Origin: Streptomyces sp. cg36
GTDB lineage: Bacteria; Actinomycetota; Actinomycetes; Streptomycetales; Streptomycetaceae
DNA length: 64,000 nt
NCBI RefSeq assembly: GCF_041080675.1
Contig: NZ_CP163520.1
Location: 6,477,501-6,541,500 of the forward strand
Direction: 5' to 3'
Under the pieces are notes generated by a model, which was not told where the DNA came from, searched no databases, and worked only from the letters and a program-made list of their open reading frames with translations. Within the stretch, counting starts at the first letter, position 1. Each line of letters starts with the position of its first letter. The translations under genes were made by a program, and so were the position numbers. Shown piece after piece: positions 13,166 to 20,628 of this stretch.

Positions 13166-13672
13166 CTACGCCCCGACGGTCCCGTCGATGCCCTCGCGCA
13201 GGAAGTCGGCGTGGCCGTTGTGGCGCGCGTACTCCAGCAGGACGTGCACCAGCACCAGCCGCAGCGAGACGTCGGTGTCCCAGCGGGCCGCGTGCACGAC
13301 CGTGTCCAGGGAGGCGGCCTCCCGTTCGATGCGGCGGGAGTGCTCCACCTCGGCCTGCCAGCGGGCGAAGGCGTCGGCGCGGGTGGCGCCGCTCGCGTCG
13401 TACGCCACCTGGTAGTCGTTCTCGTCCGAGTAGACGAGCGCGATGTCCTCGGCATGGACGACCTTGCGGAACCAGGTGCGCTCGACCTCCGCCATGTGCC
13501 GCACCAGGCCGAGCAGGGAGAGCGTGGACGGCGGCATCGAGGTGGTGCGGAGCTGCTCGTCGGTGAGGCCCTCGCACTTCATCGCGAGCGTCGCGCGGTG
13601 GTAGTCCAGGAAGGCCCGCAGCGTCTCGCGCTCGTCGGCGAGCAGGGGCGGCGCGACGCGGTCGTCGGTCAC
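13166..13672 (-). CDS. DinB-like / DUF664 family protein
   Basis: A 168-residue protein of the DinB-like four-helix-bundle superfamily, small metal-binding proteins of which some are thiol transferases using mycothiol or bacillithiol. The supporting features are an N-terminal LRAFLDYHRATLAMKCEGLTDEQLR, the metal-ligand His in LGLVRHMAEVERTWF, and a C-terminal HVLLEYARHNGHADFLREGIDG with paired His residues. GTG start with AAAGGAA upstream. It stands alone; substrate unknown. Confidence 0.82.
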   Translation of the reverse strand: MTDDRVAPPLLADERETLRAFLDYHRATLAMKCEGLTDEQLRTTSMPPSTLSLLGLVRHMAEVERTWFRKVVHAEDIALVYSDENDYQVAYDASGATRADAFARWQAEVEHSRRIEREAASLDTVVHAARWDTDVSLRLVLVHVLLEYARHNGHADFLREGIDGTVGA

Positions 13673-13826
13673 GGATGGTTCCTTTCGAGGGGGCGGTCAG
13701 TGCGGGACCAGGCTATTGAGCGGGGACCGACCGGTCGATCGATTAGTTCCACCAGGGGTCAGGGGTCAGGGGCCAGGGGCGGGCTCGGTGGGCGGTTGTG
13801 CTCGACCGATGAGGTGTCAGTGCTCC

Positions 13827-13868
13827 GAATGAGACATTGACGTCTCATTCAGGCTATGGTTGTCTCAT
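13827..13868 (+). promoter_or_regulatory. Palindromic operator and leaderless promoter of the TetR/MFS pair
   Basis: GAATGAGAC, six bases, GTCTCATTC (13827-13850) is a perfect 9-bp inverted repeat. A third half-site GTCTCAT (13862-13868) runs into the start codon. TATGGT (13855-13860) ends six bases before ATG 13867, so transcription probably starts at or beside the A of ATG and the operator covers the promoter: a typical autorepression layout for TetR regulators. Confidence 0.78.
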
Positions 13869-14418
13869 GACTGTGGACCGTGACCAGGTGCTGCGTACGG
13901 CGGCGGCCCTGCTCTCCCGTAAAGCGACCGCCACGATGGACGAGGTGGCGCGCGCCGCCGGCATCGGGCGGGCCACCCTGCACCGCCACTTCGCCGGACG
14001 GGACGCGCTGGTGCGCGCGCTGGAGGCACAGAGCATCCGCCAGCTGGAGGGCGCCATGGACGCCGCCCGGCTCGACGAGGGGTCCGCCCCCGACGCGCTG
14101 CGGCGGCTGGTCGCCGAGGTCGAGCCCGCGGCCGGGCTGCTCTCCTTCCTGGTCACCGAGAACCAGCTCTTCGAGGGCGACCGCGTGAACGAGGGGTGGG
14201 CCCGTCTGGACGCCCGCGTCGCCGCGCTCTTCCGGCGCGGCCAGGAGCAGGGCGACTTCCGCATCGACCTCACCCCGGCCTGGCTCACCGAGGCGCTCTA
14301 CGGCCTCATCGGCACCTGCGCCTGGGCCGTGCAGGACGGCCGGGTCGCGGGCAAGGACTTCCAGTACATGATCGTCGAGTTGCTGCTCGGCGGAGCACGA
14401 CGGAGCGTGGAGAAATGA
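13867..14418 (+). CDS. TetR-family transcriptional repressor
   Basis: A 183-residue TetR regulator. The N-terminal helix-turn-helix lies at about 23-49 (TMDEVARAAGIGRATLHRHFAGRDALV); the remainder is the helical ligand-binding and dimer domain. ATG 13867 has no ribosome binding site but sits six bases after a TATGGT box, so the mRNA is probably leaderless. Its stop overlaps the transporter start (ATGA), and a palindrome fitting a TetR dimer lies immediately upstream; it most likely represses itself and the efflux gene until a toxic compound binds. Confidence 0.92.
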   Translation: MTVDRDQVLRTAAALLSRKATATMDEVARAAGIGRATLHRHFAGRDALVRALEAQSIRQLEGAMDAARLDEGSAPDALRRLVAEVEPAAGLLSFLVTENQLFEGDRVNEGWARLDARVAALFRRGQEQGDFRIDLTPAWLTEALYGLIGTCAWAVQDGRVAGKDFQYMIVELLLGGARRSVEK

Positions 14419-15959
14419 CCAGTACCGACCGGTTGGCCGAGACGGGCCACGAGGCGCGCCACCCGGGCCGCTGGCTGGCGCTCGCCGTCCTCGTCCTCGC
14501 CGTGCTGCTCGTCGCGGTCGACGCGACCGTGCTGGGCCTCGCCACCCCGTTCCTCAGCGAGGACCTCAAGCCCTCCGGCCCGCAGCTGCTGTGGATCGGT
14601 GACGTCTACTCGTTCGTCATCGCCGGTCTGCTCGTCTCCATGGGCAGCCTCGGCGACCGCATCGGCCGCAAGCGGCTGCTGCTCTGCGGCGCCGTGGCCT
14701 TCGGCGCGGTCTCGGTGCTCAACGCCTACGCCTCCAGCCCCGAGATGATGATCGCCGCACGGGCGCTGCTCGGTGTGGCGGGCGCGACCCTGATGCCGTC
14801 CACCCTGGCGCTGATCCGGAACATCTTCCACGACCCGCGCGAGCGCAGCCTGGCCGTCGGCATCTGGGGCGCCGCGGCCTCGGCGGGCGCGGCGGTCGGC
14901 CCGGTCGTCGGCGGCTTCCTGCTGGAGAACTTCTGGTGGGGCTCGGTCTTCCTGATCAATCTGCCGGTGATGGCCGTGCTCGTGCTCGTCGGCATCAAGC
15001 TGCTCCCCGAGTCCCGCAACCCCGCCCCGGGGCCGTGGGACCTGCTCAGCGTGGTGCTCTCGCTCGTCGGCATGGTCGCGATCGTGTACGCGGTCAAGGA
15101 GGCGGCGGTGAACGGCTTCGGCTGGGAGATCGCCGCGGTGGGCCTGCTCGGCGTGCTGGCGCTCGTCTGGTTCGTACGCCGCCAGCTGACGCTCGCCTCA
15201 CCCCTGCTGGACATGCGGCTCTTCCACAACCGGGGCTTCTCCGCCGCCGTCCTGGCCGATCTGCTGACCATCCTGGGCCTGTCCGGACTGGTCTTCTTCC
15301 TCTCGCAGTTCCTCCAGCTGGTCCAGGTGCGCTCGCCGCTGGAGGCCGGTCTGATCGAACTGCCGGCGGCCGTCGGCGCGGTGGGCGCGGGGCTCGCGGC
15401 GGGCTATCTGGCCCGCCGGGCCTCGGTGCGCAGCGCGGTGGCCGCGGGACTCGCGGCGGTGGGCGCGGCCCTGGCGGCCTGTATGGCCATATCGGCCGGC
15501 ACGGGCGTCCTGGCGCTCGGCGTCGCCCTCTTCGTGGGCGGCCTCGGCGCCGGTCTCGCCTTCACGGTCACCGCGGACGTGATCCTCTCCAGCGTGCCGA
15601 AGGAGCAGGCGGGTTCGGCCTCGGCCGTCTCGGAGACCGCGTACGAGCTGGGCGCCGCGCTGGGCATCGCGCTGCTGGGGTCCGTGGTGACCGGCATCTA
15701 CCGGGACTTCACCGCGCCCCCGGGCCTGCCCGCGGACGTGTCCGCCTCGGCCCACGACTCGCTGGGCGGCGCGGTCGAGGCGGCGGCGACGCTGCCGCCC
15801 GAGCAGGCGGCCCCGATGCTGTCCGCCGCCCGGGACGCGTTCACGGACGGCTTCCAGACGGCGGCGGCGGTGGGCAGCGCGGTGCTGTTCGCCACGGCGG
15901 TGGCGGCCTGGTTCCTGCTGCGGGGCCAGCGCCTGGAGGAGGGCCTGGAGCACCCGTGA
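14415..15959 (+). CDS. MFS multidrug efflux transporter, DHA2 (14-helix) type
   Basis: A 514-residue inner-membrane drug/proton antiporter. Hydrophobic segments along the whole length fit 14 helices; motif A is GSLGDRIGRKRLL after helix 2, motif C-like GAAASAGAAVGPVVGG is in helix 5, and the early DATVLGLATPFL segment is typical of the SmvA/LfrA/QacA branch, which exports lipophilic cations and dyes. The substrate is inferred from family only. Coupled to the TetR gene by a four-base overlap and followed by a 21-bp terminator. Confidence 0.9.
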   Translation: MTSTDRLAETGHEARHPGRWLALAVLVLAVLLVAVDATVLGLATPFLSEDLKPSGPQLLWIGDVYSFVIAGLLVSMGSLGDRIGRKRLLLCGAVAFGAVSVLNAYASSPEMMIAARALLGVAGATLMPSTLALIRNIFHDPRERSLAVGIWGAAASAGAAVGPVVGGFLLENFWWGSVFLINLPVMAVLVLVGIKLLPESRNPAPGPWDLLSVVLSLVGMVAIVYAVKEAAVNGFGWEIAAVGLLGVLALVWFVRRQLTLASPLLDMRLFHNRGFSAAVLADLLTILGLSGLVFFLSQFLQLVQVRSPLEAGLIELPAAVGAVGAGLAAGYLARRASVRSAVAAGLAAVGAALAACMAISAGTGVLALGVALFVGGLGAGLAFTVTADVILSSVPKEQAGSASAVSETAYELGAALGIALLGSVVTGIYRDFTAPPGLPADVSASAHDSLGGAVEAAATLPPEQAAPMLSAARDAFTDGFQTAAAVGSAVLFATAVAAWFLLRGQRLEEGLEHP

Positions 15960-15983
15960 CCCCCTTGCGGGGCGCGGGGACCG

Positions 15984-16044
15984 CACGCAGGACGGCCCGC
16001 GGCCGGAGGACCGACAGTCCTTTGGCCGCGGGCCGTCCTGCGTG
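15984..16044. terminator. 21-bp bidirectional terminator
   Basis: Arms 15984-16004 (CACGCAGGACGGCC...) and 16024-16044 (...GGCCGTCCTGCGTG) pair perfectly over 21 bases with a 19-base loop. It separates the converging MFS and PlsC genes. Confidence 0.85.
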
Positions 16045-16058
16045 GGCCGGTCGCGCGG

Positions 16059-16730
16059 CTACGCGGCCTTCGCCTTCGTGGCGTACATGTCGACGTACTC
16101 CTGGCCGGACAGCCGCATGACCTCCGCCATCACGGAGTCGGTGACCGCCCGCAGCACATAGCGGTCGCGGTCCATGCCCTCGTACCGGGAGAACTCCATC
16201 GGCTCGCCGAACCGGACCGTCACCTTGCCCGGCCGGGGCAGCCCGGCCCCGCCCGGCTGGATCTTGTCGGTGCCGATCATGGCGAACGGGACGACGGGCG
16301 CGCCGGTCATCAGGGTCAGCCGGGCGATGCCGGTGCGGCCCCGGTACAGCCGGCCGTCGGGGGAGCGGGTGCCCTCGGGGTAGATGCTGAACACCTTCCC
16401 CTCCTCCAGGACCTGACGGCCCGTCATCAGCGCGGCGACACCGCCGTGCCCGCCGTCGCGGTTGACCGGGATCATGCCGACGCCGGTGAAGAACCACGCC
16501 ATCAGACGGCCCTTGAGGCCCTTGCCCGTGACGTACTCGTCCTTGCCGATGAAGAACACCTGACGGTCCAGGCAGATCGGCAGGATCATCGAGTCGATGA
16601 AGGTCAGATGGTTGCCCGCGAGGATCACCGGCCCCGTGCCGGGGATCTTCTCCACGCCCTCCACCTGCGGGCGGAACATCAGACGCATGATCGGTCCGAG
16701 CACTGCCTTGATGAGCGCGAGTCGGGACAA
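16059..16730 (-). CDS. PlsC-family 1-acylglycerol-3-phosphate O-acyltransferase
   Basis: A 223-residue membrane-associated acyltransferase that probably acylates lysophosphatidic acid in phospholipid synthesis. The HX4D motif is NHLTFID (His41, Asp46) and the acceptor-binding motif is YPEGTRS (Glu119); the N-terminal hydrophobic segment is short, as usual for actinobacterial PlsC paralogues. The start is a rare TTG at 16730, supported by GGAGGAAGAG directly upstream; no ATG or GTG in frame gives the conserved N-terminus. Single gene, read toward the terminator at 15984. Confidence 0.9.
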   Translation of the reverse strand: MSRLALIKAVLGPIMRLMFRPQVEGVEKIPGTGPVILAGNHLTFIDSMILPICLDRQVFFIGKDEYVTGKGLKGRLMAWFFTGVGMIPVNRDGGHGGVAALMTGRQVLEEGKVFSIYPEGTRSPDGRLYRGRTGIARLTLMTGAPVVPFAMIGTDKIQPGGAGLPRPGKVTVRFGEPMEFSRYEGMDRDRYVLRAVTDSVMAEVMRLSGQEYVDMYATKAKAA

Positions 16731-16975
16731 CTCTTCCTCCGGGTTCGTGGGCTGACGGGGTCTGCGCGGGCCGAGGGCGGCGCAGGTGAGGACGATACTC
16801 GCGGGTCACCTCTGATCGCACATCGGGTTCACGGAGTGGATACGCGATGTTGACGTGAGTTTGCGCCACGTTGGTCCGCGCTTGGCCGGGAGGGCTCCCG
16901 CAGGTAAGGGGCGTCCGCCTACGCTCGACCCCTTCCACCTGGCAGGACTCGGCAGAACTCGGCGAAGGAGCCTTC

Positions 16976-18142
16976 ATGACACAGGGTGAGCGGATGAGCC
17001 CCGGGCGGCGCACCCTCCTCGGCGCGGCCGTACTCGGCACGGCGGCGGCCGGACTGCCCGCCGCGGCGGCGCAGGCGCGGCCCCGGGAGCGGCAGGACGC
17101 GGCGGGCCGCCACGGCTCGTACAAGGACCTGCCGGTCCCGTACGTCATCGGTCACCGCGGCACCGCCGGCTACCGGCCGGAGCACACCCTCGGCTCGTAC
17201 CAGCTGGCCCTCGACTCGGGCGCCCACGTGATCGAGCAGGACCTGGTCCCCACCAAGGACGGACACCTGGTCTGCCGTCACGAGAACGACATCACCGCCA
17301 CCACCGATGTCGCCGACCGCCGCGAGTTCGCCGGGCGCAAGGCCACCAAGACCGTGGACGGCACCGCCGTCACCGGCTGGTTCACCGAGGACTTCACGCT
17401 CGCCGAGCTGAAGACCCTGCGGGCCAAGGAGCGGCTGCCGGCCGTGCGCCAGCGCAACACGCTCTACGACGGCCGCTGGTCCGTGCCCACCTTCGAGGAG
17501 GTCCTCCAGTGGGCCGAGCGCGAGGGCCGCCGGCTGGGCCGCCGGATCTGGCTGCACACCGAGACCAAGCACCCCACGTACTTCCGCCGGCTCGGCCTGC
17601 CGCTCGAGGACCGGGTGGCCGGGCTGCTGCGCCGGTACGGGCGCCACCGCGCCGACTCCCCGCAGTTCCTCCAGTCGTTCGAGCCGAGCAGCATCCAGCG
17701 GCTGAGCCGGCTGGTGGACACCCCGGGGGTGGTGCTGCTCTCCGGCACCGGCACCAAGCCGTGGGACTTCGTGGTGAGCGGCGACCCGCGCACCACCGAC
17801 GACCTGGTCAAGCCCGCGGGCCTGAAGTGGATCGCCTCCTACGCGCGGGGCATCGGCCCGACCCTCGACCTGATCATCCCCAAGGACGCGGCGGGCCGCC
17901 TCACCGAGCCGACCACGCTGGTCGCCGACGCCCATGCGCGCGGGCTGGTCCTGCACCCGTACACGATGCGCAACGAGAACACCTTCCTGCCGGCCGAGTA
18001 CCGGCGGGGCACCGACCCCAATGCCTACGGCGACGCGTTCGGGGCGTTCAAGACGTACTTCGCGACCGGCATCGACGCGGTCTTCTCCGACAACGCGGAC
18101 ACGGCGCTCCTCGCCGCGGCCGACTTCCGCGCGGGGCGCTAG
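16976..18142 (+). CDS. Tat-exported glycerophosphodiester phosphodiesterase
   Basis: A 388-residue secreted enzyme that hydrolyses glycerophosphodiesters to glycerol-3-phosphate and an alcohol. A twin-arginine signal (SPGRRTLLGAAVLGTAAAGLPAAAAQA, here split: RR at about 10-11 followed by a hydrophobic stretch and AQA cleavage site) marks export in folded form. The GDPD barrel begins with VIGHRGTAGYRPEHT and has EQDLVPTKDGHLV and HTETKHP, supplying the catalytic His and metal-binding acids. The ATG at 16976 follows GAAGGAG; a much longer in-frame start upstream would bury the signal. Role: phosphate or glycerol scavenging, inferred. Confidence 0.92.
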   Translation: MTQGERMSPGRRTLLGAAVLGTAAAGLPAAAAQARPRERQDAAGRHGSYKDLPVPYVIGHRGTAGYRPEHTLGSYQLALDSGAHVIEQDLVPTKDGHLVCRHENDITATTDVADRREFAGRKATKTVDGTAVTGWFTEDFTLAELKTLRAKERLPAVRQRNTLYDGRWSVPTFEEVLQWAEREGRRLGRRIWLHTETKHPTYFRRLGLPLEDRVAGLLRRYGRHRADSPQFLQSFEPSSIQRLSRLVDTPGVVLLSGTGTKPWDFVVSGDPRTTDDLVKPAGLKWIASYARGIGPTLDLIIPKDAAGRLTEPTTLVADAHARGLVLHPYTMRNENTFLPAEYRRGTDPNAYGDAFGAFKTYFATGIDAVFSDNADTALLAAADFRAGR

Positions 18143-18188
18143 GCGCCCGCCTCGCACTCGCGTACGGGCCCGCACTTACGGGTGACAT

Positions 18189-18224
18189 GCGACCGCCGTC
18201 GAAACCGTCCTCGGCGGCGGTCGC
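18189..18224 (+). terminator. Hairpin after the phosphodiesterase gene
   Basis: GCGACCGCCG (18189-18198) pairs with CGGCGGTCGC (18215-18224) in the gap before the small sigma-factor gene. No T-run. Confidence 0.55.
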
Positions 18225-18236
18225 GTCCCGCCCGGC

Positions 18237-18731
18237 ATGGACCTCGTCAAAGAGCTGAGCCCGCTGCTGGCCGCCGAGGCCGCCGCCGAGGCGCCGGGTG
18301 CCGGAGTCGACCCCGCCGACCTCGAACAGGACGTCTGGGTGCGGCTCCTGGAGAGCCGTCCGGCGGACCCCGTGCCCTGGGTGCGCTGGGCCGTTCGGGC
18401 GGAAGTGCGCCGGGCCCGCAGACGGGCCCGCAACGAACAGCCGTTCGCCGCCGAACCGGCCGCGGACCCGGAAACGGGCCCCGAGCGCACGGTTCTCAGC
18501 GAGGAGCTGAGCCGGGCGCTGCGTACGGCCGTGGCCAGAACTCCCGGGAACTGTCCCCGGCTGCTGACCGCACTTCTGTCGCCCAGCGACCCCACTTACC
18601 GAGAAATCGCAGGGGAGTTGGATATCTCACAGGGGAGTCTGGGGCCGATGCGTTCCCGTTGCCTGGGATGCCTGCGCAGAATGCTCGCGGCGGAGGTTGC
18701 GGCTCCTGGCCTGCGGGGAATGGAGCGTTAG
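18237..18731 (+). CDS. Small sigma-70-family (ECF-like) sigma factor
   Basis: A 164-residue protein. The N-terminal part holds a short region-2-like stretch (DPADLEQDVWVRLLE then WVRWAVRAEVRRARRRAR), and the C-terminus a region-4 helix-turn-helix (YREIAGELDISQGSLGPMRSRCLGCLRRML). No zinc anti-sigma gene follows. The start region has only a weak ribosome binding site. The Cys pair in region 4 (RCLGC) is noticeable. It precedes a GNAT gene by 36 bases and the two may be co-transcribed. Targets unknown. Confidence 0.78.
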   Translation: MDLVKELSPLLAAEAAAEAPGAGVDPADLEQDVWVRLLESRPADPVPWVRWAVRAEVRRARRRARNEQPFAAEPAADPETGPERTVLSEELSRALRTAVARTPGNCPRLLTALLSPSDPTYREIAGELDISQGSLGPMRSRCLGCLRRMLAAEVAAPGLRGMER

Positions 18732-18767
18732 ACAACCGGCGGACAGGTGAGCGGAAGGCATGCACAC

Positions 18768-19271
18768 ATGGGCATGAGCGTGACCATCTCTGCGGCGCGT
18801 GAAGGCGACTGCGAGCAGATCCTCAAGCTTCAGTACCTCTGCTACCAGAGCGAGGCGGAGCTGTACGGCGACTACTCCATCGAGCCGCTCACCCAGACCC
18901 TCGACGGCCTGCGCGCCGAGCTCGGCGGCGGCTACGCGCTGGTGGCCCGGCTCGGCGACGAGGTGGTCGCCTCCGTGCGCGGCAGCGTCGACGCGTCGGG
19001 GACCGGCCGGATCGACAAGCTGATCGTGCACCCCCGGATGCAGGGCCACGGGCTGGGGGGCCGGCTGCTCGACGCCATAGAGCGTCACTTCGCGGGCGAG
19101 CTGTCCGCCAAGCGGTTCCGGCTCTTCACCGGCCACCGCAGCGAGTCCAACCTGCGCCTGTACCGCAAGCACGGCTACGCGCCGGTGGCCACCGAGCCGG
19201 TGAGCCCCGGCCTGTCGCTGGTCACCCTGGAGAAGGAGGCGACGGCCCGCCAGTTCGTGGCCAGCGCCTAG
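18768..19271 (+). CDS. GNAT-family N-acetyltransferase
   Basis: A 167-residue acetyl-CoA-dependent transferase. The acetyl-CoA loop is VHPRMQGHGLGGRLLDAIERH (QGHGLG at the pyrophosphate-binding turn) and the C-terminal strand-helix is ESNLRLYRKHGYAPV, typical of the fold. ATG at 18768 has GGAAGG eight bases upstream; an alternative GTG lies at 18747. The substrate cannot be predicted. Follows the small sigma factor closely. Confidence 0.86.
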   Translation: MGMSVTISAAREGDCEQILKLQYLCYQSEAELYGDYSIEPLTQTLDGLRAELGGGYALVARLGDEVVASVRGSVDASGTGRIDKLIVHPRMQGHGLGGRLLDAIERHFAGELSAKRFRLFTGHRSESNLRLYRKHGYAPVATEPVSPGLSLVTLEKEATARQFVASA

Positions 19272-19291
19272 TACGCCGGGCCGCCGCCGAA

Positions 19292-19738
19292 TCAGGCGGC
19301 GGCCGTCCTGTTGCGGCGCAGCCACAGCATGCCGAGGACCGGCAGGATCACCGGGATCAGCAGATAGCCCGCGCCGTAGTCCGACCACACCGTGGCGTCC
19401 GGGAACGCCGACTTGTCCGCCAGCGTCCAGGTGCCCACGGTCAGCACGAAGACCAGCTCGGCCGCGCAGCACACCAGCGCGGTGCGCCGCAGCCGCTCGC
19501 CGCCGCGCACCAGCGAGTACGTGATGAACCCGTAGACCACGGCGGCCACGGCGGACAGCACGTACGCCAGCGGCGCCCTGCCGAAGTCCTGGATCATCTG
19601 GACGGCCGAGCGCGAGGCGGCGGCCACGGTGAACACCCCGTAGAACCAGACCAGCACCCGGCCCGGGCCGCTGCCCAGCTTCTTGGGGGCGGACTCGTTC
19701 CGCCCGGTGGATTCGGTGGCGGGCTCGGCCACGGTCAC
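19292..19738 (-). CDS. Integral membrane protein of unknown function (four helices)
   Basis: A 148-residue protein with a charged N-terminus (Ser/Thr/Glu-rich, 1-30) and four hydrophobic segments around 30-50, 58-78, 88-106 and 122-142, ending LRRNRTAAA. GTG start overlaps the stop of the upstream gene by four bases (GTGA), so the two small membrane proteins are translationally coupled and may form one complex. No catalytic motif is visible and I do not recognise the family. Confidence 0.72.
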   Translation of the reverse strand: MTVAEPATESTGRNESAPKKLGSGPGRVLVWFYGVFTVAAASRSAVQMIQDFGRAPLAYVLSAVAAVVYGFITYSLVRGGERLRRTALVCCAAELVFVLTVGTWTLADKSAFPDATVWSDYGAGYLLIPVILPVLGMLWLRRNRTAAA

Positions 19739-20094
19739 CCTCCCCAGATGTCGTAGAGACGCACTTCGAGGACCGCGAGCACCACCGCGCCGGCCGAGAC
19801 CGTCACCGAGCCCCACTTGGTCCGCTCGCTCAGCGAGAGCAGCCCGGCGGCCGGGACCGCCGCGAACGAGCCCACCAGATAGGCGATGAAGATCGCCATC
19901 CCCTGGTCGGGCCGCTCGCCCCGGCCGAGCTGGACGACGCCGACCACCAGCTGGGCCAGGGCCAGCACCGAGACGACGGCCATGCCGATGAAGTGCCAGT
20001 CCTTGGTGGGCTGGTCCCGGTAGGCGGCGAAGCCGCACCAGGCGGCGAGGGCGAGCGCGGCGGCGGCGACCGCGACCGTCAGGGCGTCAAGCAT
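19735..20094 (-). CDS. Small integral membrane protein of unknown function
   Basis: A 119-residue protein with four predicted helices (DALTVAVAAAALALAAWCGF; HFIGMAVVSVLALAQLVVGVV; GMAIFIAYLVGSFAAVPAAGL; VTVSAGAVVLAVLEVRLYDIW), short loops and a C-terminal WGG. ATG 20094 is the start directly before the first helix. First gene of a two-gene unit reading away from metNIQ. Function unknown. Confidence 0.72.
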   Translation of the reverse strand: MLDALTVAVAAAALALAAWCGFAAYRDQPTKDWHFIGMAVVSVLALAQLVVGVVQLGRGERPDQGMAIFIAYLVGSFAAVPAAGLLSLSERTKWGSVTVSAGAVVLAVLEVRLYDIWGG

Positions 20095-20322
20095 GGGAAC
20101 GAGCGTATTACGGCCCGAAGCGCCCGATGCGCCCGGCCCGGCCGCCGTGGCCTTGGCCACAGGGCGGCGGCGCGGGCGTCCCCGCCGCCGGGCCCGCTCC
20201 CGGGGCGCGGACCGCCGCGTCGGCCCAGGCCAGAGGGGGGAAAGAGGTATTCCGGCGGCCCGGAGCGGCGCGCCGGGGCGGTGGCGGGTGGCCCCCGTTC
20301 CGTCCGTATGACGACCGGATGA

Positions 20323-20373
20323 TGTCCGCTATTCGGACAACTCTGATCGGTCCTTCGCTCCTTCTGCTTTACT
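20323..20373 (+). promoter_or_regulatory. Palindrome and promoter region of the metNIQ leader
   Basis: TGTCCG, CTATT, CGGACA (20323-20339) is a 6-bp inverted repeat in the divergent intergenic region. Downstream, TTTACT (20368-20373) ends six bases before the leader ATG at 20380, consistent with a leaderless transcript. The palindrome would lie just upstream of the -35 position, where an activator or repressor could bind. Regulator not identified. Confidence 0.45.
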
Positions 20374-20379
20374 TCATTC

Positions 20380-20466
20380 ATGACCACGACGAGCAGCCGC
20401 ACCCTTGCGACCGAGGCGATGACCGCGCCCGGTGCTCGTTGTATGTGTCGAATGTGCGCCTTCTGA
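20380..20466 (+). CDS. Cys/Met-rich leader peptide upstream of metNIQ
   Basis: A 28-codon reading frame beginning ATG ACC ACG and ending in the residues CMCRMCAF before TGA, 162 bases ahead of metN. Four of the last eight codons before Phe are Cys or Met (three Cys, two Met in CMCRMC). No ribosome binding site precedes the ATG, but a TTTACT box does, suggesting leaderless translation. In mycobacteria, Cys-rich leaderless short frames act as cysteine-responsive attenuators before sulfur genes; by analogy this peptide would sense charged tRNA-Cys and tRNA-Met and control the methionine importer. A small hairpin (CTCGC 20483-20487 with GCGAG 20496-20500) follows. Coding status is inferred from position and composition. 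Confidence 0.7.
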   Translation: MTTTSSRTLATEAMTAPGARCMCRMCAF

Positions 20467-20628
20467 GGGCCCCCGCCTGAGCCTCGCGCCCCGAAGCGAG
20501 ACCCATGAGCCATGCCCGCGCACACCTGCCTCCCCGGTTACCACCGATGTGGCTGTGACGCGTCCCGAACACGAATGCCCCGTGCCCGGCGGACACCGCG
20601 CCGCGCACTCGACAGTGACGGAAATCCT

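Noticed and set aside
20467..20628. SAM-I/SAM-IV riboswitch upstream of metN
   Set aside because: The expected conserved core and paired elements were not found; the short leader frame explains the region better.
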